NCBI RefSeq assembly: GCF_963678635.1
Contig: NC_087064.1
Span: forward strand, 42,471,411 to 42,535,410
Direction of reading: 5' to 3'
Length of the DNA: 64,000 nt
DNA from: Symsagittifera roscoffensis
Taxonomy: Eukaryota > Xenacoelomorpha > Acoela > Convolutidae
Positions 37,274 through 45,059 of this stretch are shown here, in pieces. The translations under genes and the position numbers were made by a program. The notes under the pieces are model-generated. The model was not told the DNA's origin, did no database searches, and saw only the letters and a list, made by a program, of their open reading frames with translations. Numbering within the stretch: the first letter of the stretch is position 1; each line of letters begins with the position of its first letter.

Positions 37274-37347
37274 GATGAGACGAACGTCCAAAGAACCTCA
37301 AAGATTCGCCAACAGAATGGTGAATGAACTCCAAAACATGAAAACCT
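37274..37347 (+). repeat. Right copy of the 74-bp target-site duplication
   Basis: Directly abuts the CA end of the 3' LTR; same sequence as 29831-29904. Normal BEL insertions duplicate only a few bases. Confidence 0.85.
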
Positions 37348-37349
37348 GG

Positions 37350-37847
37350 CCGGTCATTCCAATAAATGTTGGGTTGTGTGACCAAGGTTGTTGCAGTTTT
37401 GACAGCCCTCTTCTATTTCTTCATCAATTCTTGACTTGTATGAGTTCAATAAGCGACAGTATCCGTTTCTGAGTAAAGACAAGCGTGTTCTGCAGACTCT
37501 AGTTAGGGAACTCTATGTTTCATGTATTTCTGGTGGTGCGCCTCCATAAACAGGGTTCGGTCTGTTTGTGCTGGTTTCGCTGACGGTCTGTGTGTATTGC
37601 TTTTTACAGCCTTTTTACTTCTTTTGCATCGATTTGTCTATTCGATAGCTGGTTTTCGCATTTGTAAAACAGGTCTGGTCTCATTTTTTTTGGCAGCGAT
37701 GTCACTGAAGCTGTTCAGGGCCGAGAGCTTCAAGTGAATCCAGTGCTTACAACCGGTACAGAGGACTAAGTAGCAAGTCCAGGCTACATTCTTCGTGCAG
37801 ACTCCGCATGGCCACTTTGGCCCAGGGCTTGTTTCAAACTGCCTCAA
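37350..37847 (-). pseudogene. LINE remnant: PHD-type finger joined to C-terminal zinc knuckle
   Basis: Reading the minus strand, an open frame (37847-37638) contains WPCGVCTKNVAW and CTGCKHWIHLKLS, the PHD-like finger found near the start of many LINE proteins. Within about 200 bp, after a stop and frame changes, comes LSLLRNGYCRLLNSYKSRID followed by CQNCNNLGHTTQHLLE. That is the C-terminal end of jockey/I/R1-type LINEs, where it follows RT and RNase H. The EN and RT between them are missing, so this is an internally deleted relic. It ends at the BEL target region. Confidence 0.65.
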
Positions 37848-37859
37848 ATTGTATCAGCG

Positions 37860-39310
37860 ACCGCACCATGGCAATATCTCTTCTTGGATGCTTCACGTCT
37901 TTGTTGAACTTCGGGGCGTCTACTGTCACCTTGACTGACTTGCTAGGACTCGAAACAGTGAATCTTTCAAACCTGTCGTAGACACTTCCACGACAATTGT
38001 CTTCCAATAGACACATTCTTCACTAGTTATTCGGGCCGCGTATGCCTTCGCTTGAAAGTTGTTGTTATGTCTCCCGATCGTTCGCGACTGCCAGTGAACT
38101 GTTGCCACCTTATCGGAATCCTTTTCTCGTATTACTCAATCTTCGGTCATCGTAGATCAATGCTTTTGACTTTGTCTCCATAAAATTCTATCTGTAGTGT
38201 CCCTGTCAGCTGCCTGAACTTCGTCAACTGTATTGGTCACCTTTTCTAGAGTGTCACCACATTGTTCAGAGCTCGAATCACTCCCCAAGTCCGTCTTGTG
38301 TTTAGCAAGCTCAGGAGATCATTTAGTCTTTTCGATTAAATCTGGCCGAATTAACGTCGTCATCCACTGAAGTTTGCCGATCAGCGATCTCGTCATCGCC
38401 ATCATTCCGTCTCCTAACCTCTATGTGATCACTGTACGTCGCCACGCTGAGTCCTAATGAATCGAAGTTCTAACATTTGATAATCCCCAATCAGTCTTAT
38501 GCTCTTTACCTTTATACCCGGTTTTCAAACTAAGTCGTGCCGCCGAAGAGAATATCATCAACGTGTACGATTGGAAGTCCAATACAATGTCCGTTCTTCG
38601 CTTTCCAATAAACTAAAATGCTGCGTCATGTACTCAAAAATCTGTCGGGTATAAAGTATGTTTGATAGCGTCTGATATCTTTCGTGCGCCGCGTCACTTA
38701 ATACATAAGCCGCTACGATCAATATCCAGCAGTGTGTTTTGGGTATTTGGGCTTCATATACATCTCCTTTTATCTTTCGTGACTGCAAAACTGCCTTCTT
38801 TTCTTAATGTCAATCGCTATGGGTTTCCAGTTATTTGACTTCAGTATAGTAAGGGCAAAATTACAGGCGGCTTTTGACGCCGTTGGGTCAAACTATTCCA
38901 TAAGAAGACTGTGATTTTCATGATCTCCGCACACTTCTTACCTTGATTACGCTTCTTTCGGCCAATCCGTTGCGACTATCCACGTATCGACCCATCTCGT
39001 TCTCATTATGCGCCTTCCCAGATCTCGGCCAATGGTTGCTCACTATTTTTACAACTTTGAATACATTTCACCCTTCAAGTTCCTCTTTGTGACTGTAAAA
39101 ACCGTGACTGACAAACGTATTGGGTGTCCAAATAATGTCTTAACTTGTTACGGCGTTTCGGTCTCTCGCTAGTGGTACACGCAACAGGAGTATCATTTAC
39201 AAAGTCTGCATCGTGTATGAGTGATTCGTTTGCTGTCCAGTCGCCATAGGTGTTCCACTTAAATTGCCGAGCTGCCTCGGATTGTGCTTCAAAATCGATC
39301 ATCCTTAGCT
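37860..39310 (-). pseudogene. Ty1/copia (GalEa-like) pol remnant
   Basis: Multiple frames on the minus strand. Pre-RT basic linker near 39300-39075 (ERPKRRNKLRHYL). RT: NWKPIAIDIKKAVLQ (frameshifted), GDVYEAQIP, LSDAAHERYQTL, and HVDDILFGGT near 38537-38572, the YVDD box with H for Y. RNase H: RSLIGKLQWMTTLIRPD near 38345-38400 and VHWQSRTIGRH...KAYAARI with EECVYWK near 37990-38105. Motif wording recalls the GalEa lineage of animal copia elements; that sub-assignment is from memory. Gag, integrase and LTRs were not found. Heavily decayed, no product expected. Confidence 0.7.
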
Positions 39311-40402
39311 GCGTGGATGATTTCGAATCGATCGCCCTCTAGTTTTCTCCATCATTCGTTTCCTGTTCTCTTTTCGTTGTCGTCCCCATTTGAAATTAGG
39401 GTGGTGCTAGTACTGTTTTCCGTAGTACTCAAAGTTACATTCTTCTGTTCCCTTCTTGATGCATCTTTATCAGTCGATCTCTTCTTGATGCATATTTTTC
39501 AGTCGATTCAGACTCTTCATTCTCCATGTCCCAGAAAACTGAAAACAGTCGAATCGCATCAGAGTCACACAATCTGCACATTGTGACTTCGAAAGCATCG
39601 TTATCAACTTGCGACAAACGCTACATCCTCGATGATGGCCAGCAGACTCTTCCCTACGTTCACAAAAGCATCGTGGTTCAGACTGCGATCGGATTTGATG
39701 ATATTGATGACACCGCCGCCGCTGTAAATTCGGATCCAACTGACGATTTGGAAAAATGAATGCCATTTTTTGAAGATCGTCAACAACCAGTGTCGTGGGA
39801 TTGTGAAGATTTCCTAGTGATGGTTGACTAAAACCATCCGGAAATTGAAGATGTCTACTCTGAGGATAATTTTGCTATTGAAAATACAACCATATCGTTC
39901 GCCTCAACAACTGATGGACCAAATCAATAGCAGTTGGCAAACTCCAGACCCCGGTCTGATTCGTGCAGCAGAAACGAACGGCAGTGATATAGATAGCGGG
40001 AATATCACCGATCTGGAGGCCAATACTTCCAACGAGGACGAGTCGTCATTCTTCAAAAATTCGCTTTCGATAATGAAGCAGTTGAAGATGAATCAAGGTC
40101 AAAAAATCGACGAGTAGATTGAAACACATAAAAAACACATTAACCTCTTATAGTAAATTTTAAAAAATTCAGTGATTTGATAAGACAATTGTTTGTACAT
40201 AAAATTTGACCTACCGCTATTCCGTGTTTAGTGTGTTTTTAAGTGCGAGATTTCGTTCCAGTTTTGGAACCCAGTTAATCGGGGATATATCCGTTTTCGT
40301 GTAAGCGAAAATGTTTCTAGCATACTTTTGCAGAAAAAGAGAGGTCACTTTACATGGGCTCTTCCCTCATGCGACGGTACGTGCACAGATTGGATAGAGC
40401 CG
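39311..40402. other. Unassigned stretch with weak ORFs
   Basis: Plus-strand frames at 39526-39759 and 39824-40117 have acidic, protein-like composition but several stops between them and no recognisable domain; possibly a decayed gene of some element. 40120-40400 is AT-rich with nothing recognised. Confidence 0.35.
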
Positions 40403-41760
40403 TACCAACGCCATATAAAAACATCGGCAAAATTATATGAATAAATCAAGTCAATTTTAATGAATCTAGAGAATTGTCAATTTATATCTACCCTCCTCGA
40501 TTACAGCACAGATAGAATTGTCTATGTTGGATGTATTCTAAGATTTTTGCACCCCCTAAGGCAGAGGATTGCATTCCTCAGAAGTGCAAAACTTATTTTT
40601 TCTGAAAGTTAATTGTGTCCGAGAACGCTTCGTTCCGTTTTTCGAACAGTAGAATTCTTGGTTGGTATTTTACTGTTTTGACACTCTCATGATATTTGTA
40701 GGCGTCAGATATAGTTTTAGGGCAGGATTTAGCATGGGTGTTGAACAATTTTACATCGAAAAGGGTTCGGCTGAATCGGCCTCCCCAGAGTCCATTTGCC
40801 TTGATGTCAAGTCGAGCGTCATCTTCAGTAGTGGTTGTTTTGTTGTGAAAGCTTTAAACGATTGAAGTTTTGCCTCTATTTCAACATCATGGCATACTTC
40901 GTGCAGGAGTGTCGCAAAAGTATCGCGAATTTCATTTTGTCTTAGGTGAATGTATCCATCTTTGGGACAGTGTAGAGAGAGGATCAGTGTGAACAGTTGT
41001 CCATATGGGCATGTATGTGGAGTGTTTGGTGGTTCCAATCTATATCTCAGATGTAATCCATCTTTAAACTCTGATTTGTTGAGGGAAAAATGGTCTTTTT
41101 AGGGGTAGTACGCTTAGCCATTTCGATGCTCCTTTCTTTAGCGCTAGATTTATAGTCAGTTTTTTTTCTGATGAGCAATTTTCCATAATTTTAGCCTTTT
41201 TTGGGAGTGCAATGTTGTCTCTCTGTTTTGATGTTTCTATTTATCAGAGTTTGTTCCGTTTCAGCTATTTCTGGATCACTGTTTTCCAACGGATCACAAT
41301 TGACTCGTGACCACTCATAATTTCTGGATAAGTCCGTGTTACTGAGGAGGTCTAATCCTCCCATTCTTTGTGGTAGGGTAGTGCAAAAAGGCTGCGATCT
41401 TCATCGGTTATATGGTTTTTACCAGTAATACTAGGAAGTAGCTGCTGTCTTACGTCTTTCTCAATTTCATCGATTTTCTTAAATGCTCCCGGAGTTTTTC
41501 TGGTTAGAAAACTTGATTGATTTTAAACTCCCTTTGTTTAGCAGAAGTATGCATTTTGTGGTGATGTTTTAGCTATTTTGGAAAGCTCTTCAGTTAGGGT
41601 AGCTGTCTTTCTAATTTCGCTTTCTATGTATTTATCGCATGCTGATGGTGTTCCTATGCCTGATCCAAAGACTCTAGAGCCGTCTAGCATTGTAATATTT
41701 GTGCCTTCTAATACTTTTACAGCGCTTTCCTGACGGTTTTTCTTTTCTATGAGTTGACAC

Positions 41761-42540
41761 TTAACGCTTCACATTGTATCCGAAAGCCTTTCCGTGCACA
41801 TCCAGGTTGTCCATTACTGCGCGGAGACTCTTATGATCACCAGCAGAGCTTCCGTCATCTGCGTACCATTTTTGGGTGACATTTGGTTTTTGCTTCAGCT
41901 CAATCAGTGGGATTATCCCAATTCCGTACATACCCATTGCGAGGGGATCACTCTGCGTTGTGCCTTCGGTAGATGTCAAAACCGTGTTATTGACATACAA
42001 ATTTGAGGGACGTTTGTATGAGTTGGCCAGCGCATGATGTAGTGCTGGACAGAGTATTTTTACATTTTTTAGAGCAAGTTCTCAATGGAGCGAGTTGAAG
42101 GCATTTTCTGCATCAATTAGTAGTATGGCGTCCGTTTCCGGTTTCTCAAACTCGTTCCTCAAGCTGTGGATAGCATATTCGATTCCACACTTCTGGCCTA
42201 AGCAGAGTTGGCAATTTTTTCCGAGATTTTTAAGGTCTGATTTTATACATTGGCTGATTGTTTCGCCAACTATTCCTCTCAGAACCTCGCCTATACCAAT
42301 GAACCGTACCCCTGGATTTTTGTCCAGAGGTATGAGGCGACATGAGTTGTACGCCGTTAGGTTTTCATGGGGGTAACTTTAATTGCTATTGTATAGGATA
42401 GGTTAGCAATTGTTTTGCAAAGCTCAGTGGATGTTTGGTTGAAGTGAGTTAATATCCTTCTCCATTCGCACGCATCTAGACCTGAGTGACCGTGCGTTTT
42501 CACGGTTAATTTTCGAACTGTCTTAGCGTTTATTTGTTCA
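41761..42540 (-). pseudogene. RT core of retroelement copy 1
   Basis: Minus-strand reading gives HSGLDACEWRRIL, then after one frameshift LIPLDKNPGVRFIGIGEVL. Next come ILLIDAENAFNSLH (palm motif A region), a stop, LTSTEGTTQSDPLAMGMYG (motif B) and WYADDGSSAG (catalytic YADD). These are the ordered blocks of a non-LTR-type reverse transcriptase. The longest intact frame, 42000-41761, carries motifs B and C. One frameshift (near 42370) and one in-frame stop (near 42083) prevent a full product; 3' of 41761 the frame is lost again. Copy 2 shows the same motif block at 52874-52635. Confidence 0.75.
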
Positions 42541-42731
42541 AATATACAGGGGTGGTATGGGGTTCACTTACTTATGTTATATAGTTAGTGTTCGCTGTTT
42601 TGGCTGGGGGTGTTTTTCTTTCAGGATACTAAGGACTGTTTTTGCTTCAATGACCTCGTTTAGGGGAAGTACTCCTTTTGTTTTCTTGTCTGAAAGGCAG
42701 CCAATGGCGCCAGACATTTTGCCTGTACTCA

Positions 42732-43268
42732 TTAGTTTATCGAATTGCTTAACTTCCTCGTTTCCTTCCCACTTCTCCTTTTCGGATGTCTAATTTGGAG
42801 AGCTTTCGCTTCAGTGAAAAGTTCGTCTAGTAGACCTTGCTTCCATAAAATCATGCGGTGGCTCAGAGTTTTGGAATTTGATCCGTTTGTTTCTGATTTA
42901 GTTTTGGGGAGCAGCAGATGTAGGAGAATCATTGCTGATTTCATTGCGACGTTAGAATTTGGCGTTTCTTCTACTAATGACAACAGCTGCTGGTTCAGTA
43001 ATCCTATGAACTGGAAACTGGGCTTGTTATTGCTTAGAACTATGAAGCGCGGTTTCCAGTTAACGACATTTTTATATATAACGTTTAATTTAATTTCAAG
43101 TTCTTGGTCGATAAGTTTCCAGCGGTCGAAGGGGGCTGTAGTGATTGCTGGGAGCGATGGATTAGATTGTGTTGCGTTGGGCAGTACGTTTGATTCGGGT
43201 GTTGCCGGTGATGTTGAGATGGGTGCTGCCGCTACATGAGACATGGATGTATGCTTTGCAAATGACAA
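42732..43268 (-). CDS. Amino-terminal part of the RT protein, copy 1
   Basis: 178 codons: a Ser/Thr/Pro-rich start (residues 1-45), then a region that by position precedes RT in this family. It includes RFIVLSNNKPSFQFIGLLNQ and a helix-rich part ending HRMILWKQGLLDELFTEAK...IRHPKRRSGKETRKLS. The last block resembles the conserved segment (RLxxWKxGDLxxLxxEGxxIQ) in front of RT domains of the family; that comparison is from memory. It ends at a stop; the RT core follows on the same strand in another frame. Probably a fragment of a once-continuous protein. Confidence 0.55.
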   Translation of the reverse strand: MSFAKHTSMSHVAAAPISTSPATPESNVLPNATQSNPSLPAITTAPFDRWKLIDQELEIKLNVIYKNVVNWKPRFIVLSNNKPSFQFIGLLNQQLLSLVEETPNSNVAMKSAMILLHLLLPKTKSETNGSNSKTLSHRMILWKQGLLDELFTEAKALQIRHPKRRSGKETRKLSNSIN

Positions 43269-43353
43269 ACCATTTGCCTCCTTTTCGGAGGTGGCGTTAG
43301 CAAATACGGCAGTGCATTTGATCGGCCATAATTTGGTGGCGAGGAGCGTAAAT

Positions 43354-43882
43354 TTATGGTGAATTTATACAAGTTAGCTGAGCAGGCAATGAACCGAAAA
43401 GTTTATTACCATAAAAAGAAAAATGAATACCATCTTTACAAAACATATTAGCAGTTAAAATAACGTTTAGATAGGGGGGAAAAATTCGGATTCTTGAGTG
43501 GTAAAATGTAATAATAAGGCAAAACAAAGAATTATTTAGTGCACCAAGTTTTCTGTTTATGAAGTGATTATTTGCAGAGGATGGTTTTGGGGATAATAAG
43601 CACATTTGGGTTGAACTTATGAATTATCAAACTTATCAAAAATCTCCAATCATTAGCAAAGTCTGAAACCGTAGATGAGTTGTTATTAAAGCCGGCTACT
43701 ATAGTAACACCGTTCAGTTTCTGCGAGGGTAGCGCGAGACAGTAGCTGCAAGGTCGGCTAGCGTTGCATCCATGTACGAGTGAGCCGTGGCTCCGACATC
43801 TCTTGGGGCTGCAGTACTTAGTCCTTGAGGTTCCTTTTACCAGTTTCCTGCTCCACTTCGGTCTGTACTTCGGCACGGACAT
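43354..43882 (-). pseudogene. Possible SGNH/GDSL-type esterase region upstream of the RT, frameshifted
   Basis: Two overlapping minus-strand frames (43882-43568 and 43605-43354) join into one sequence by a shift near 43590. The first has a Cys/His-rich part (KYCSPKRC...HGCNASRPCSYC) and TIVAGFNNN. The second ends with MFCKDGIHFSFYGNKLFGS, which resembles the DxxH-type last block of SGNH hydrolases. Esterase-like ORFs are known upstream of RT in some CR1-type LINEs. The Ser-containing first block is not evident, so this is suggestive only. Confidence 0.35.
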
Positions 43883-44030
43883 TCACTAATCGGGGTACAA
43901 AAGAGGCAAAACAAGAGAAAAAATAGATTGTAAAATGGATTGTAGAGAAATGGATTTAAAAACAAATAACAAAAAAGAAATGAAAGCAATTACAACCTGG
44001 TTTTTCACGGGTGGAGATGTCCGGGTAGAG

Positions 44031-44173
44031 GGGGAGTATCGCGGCTTGACGAGCTTGTCTCTAAAATCCCGTCCCGGGTCTTCTTCTTACACGCGTACCA
44101 TTGAGCATATCATATCACATGAAACTATTTAATAAGTTTATCACAACAAGCTCGTCAAGCCGCGATACTCCCC
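44031..44173. repeat. 28-bp perfect inverted repeat (hairpin arms)
   Basis: Arms 44031-44058 (ggggagtatcgcggcttg...) and 44146-44173 are perfect reverse complements separated by 87 bp. GC-rich in an AT-rich setting. The right arm overlaps another inverted repeat (44119-44149). Confidence 0.9.
44119..44149 (+). repeat. 31-bp inverted repeat, left member
   Basis: Perfect reverse complement of 44709-44739, which lies immediately before the PHD-RT start codon. Contains aaactatttaataagttta. Confidence 0.9.
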
Positions 44174-44554
44174 GAGGGTTATAAGTCCGGTTGTGACTCA
44201 AAACGTAAATTGCATTTGAATCGAAGGTTTAAGAAGAATTGAGCAAACAGGAAATAGTGCAGTGAAACATACCAGTTGTTGTTGGAACGAGGATTTATCA
44301 AACCCTTTCCAGCACCAAACATGTAGACACAACGTTCAGTGGGAGCACTCAATAATATATCGAAACTTTACATTAGGACTATTAGTTATAAAATAATACA
44401 TGGTCACAATTAGGACTTTTTACATGGTGACCATTGGCTGTCAGATAATACATGGTGACAATTACCTTATGGTCATCCATGGATGACAAACCCCCATCAT
44501 AGTGTATAATATGCATACTACTGAAGTCATGGGATTTACCTGTAGATCAAGCGA

Positions 44555-44700
44555 GAGGGACCTGAATGAGGTTGAGGTTCCATAAGAAAGCAAGTTTACG
44601 TTCTAGCATATATATCTCGTTCTAGCATATATATCTCGAGGGACCTGAATGAGGTTGAGGTTCCATAAGAAAGCAAGTTTACGTTCTAGCATATATATCT
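44555..44700 (+). repeat. Tandem duplication in the PHD-RT leader
   Basis: A 63-bp unit (gagggacctgaatgagg ... tctagcatatatatct) at 44555-44617 and again at 44638-44700; the 20-bp link between repeats the unit's own end (gttctagcatatatatct). It lies in the presumed 5' untranslated region of the element at 44746. Confidence 0.9.
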
Positions 44701-44708
44701 TAGCCTAA

Positions 44709-44739
44709 TTGTTGTGATAAACTTATTAAATAGTTTCAT
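44709..44739 (-). repeat. 31-bp inverted repeat, right member
   Basis: Ends 6 bp before the ATG at 44746; complement of 44119-44149. Confidence 0.9.
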
Positions 44740-44745
44740 ATTACG

Positions 44746-45057
44746 ATGAACCAGAAACACTGCAGCCAGTGTGAAGCACAGTTTCGCAAGAACCAAGTTT
44801 CAGTGTGGTGCGGTATCTGCGGATGGATCCACCTGAAATGCAGTGGTCTGCGCAACAGCCACTCATGGACCCCGGGTTTCACGTGCAACACCTGCTCAAC
44901 ACAGTTATCAGAATTTGCTAAAAGCAGCACCAGCGGAATGACCCAAATGCTTGAAACTCTCAATGTAGGCGACAACGAAACAGAGACCCATCCGGCGTTC
45001 TCTACACCGCCGCCGGCGCTGTCAGACAGCACCAGCAGCTCTCTCTTCTCTCTCTAA
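44746..45057 (+). CDS. PHD-finger start of an RT/nuclease retroelement
   Basis: 103 codons with a C4HC3 arrangement at residues ~5-50: CSQC, WCGIC, IHLKC and FTCNTC, i.e. a PHD/zinc-ribbon-like finger of the type used by retroelement proteins, presumably to bind chromatin or nucleic acid. A Ser/Thr-rich linker follows (SDSTSSSLFSL). The frame closes with TAA directly after a CT-rich tract (ctctctcttctctctct). The linker appears to continue in another frame from about 45060 as LSQYDAAPNQ into the zinc finger and RT. I therefore read this as the amino end of one protein split by slippage in the CT tract. Start: the ATG follows a stop four codons upstream. Confidence 0.75.
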   Translation: MNQKHCSQCEAQFRKNQVSVWCGICGWIHLKCSGLRNSHSWTPGFTCNTCSTQLSEFAKSSTSGMTQMLETLNVGDNETETHPAFSTPPPALSDSTSSSLFSL

Positions 45058-45059
45058 AC

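Larger units (their letters stand above)
40403..43883 (-). mobile_element. RT/PD-(D/E)XK-nuclease retroelement, copy 1 (decayed)
   Basis: Collinear with 50528-53078 from the 3' end (tatataaa-rich tail after taccaacg) through the RT. Domains on the minus strand, 5' to 3': a Cys-rich segment and possible SGNH-type region (43882-43354), RT amino part (43268-42732), RT core (42540-41761), then a Cys-containing segment and the nuclease-like end (41040-40660). Several frameshifts and stops. Compared with copy 2 it lacks about 115 bp near 40645, which removes part of the nuclease. It is the kind of RT that I recall being abundant in cnidarian, sponge and mollusc genomes. Confidence 0.75.

Noticed and set aside
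43935-44132. Plus-strand small frame over the 28-bp hairpin
   Set aside because: It reads through an inverted repeat and has no recognisable feature.
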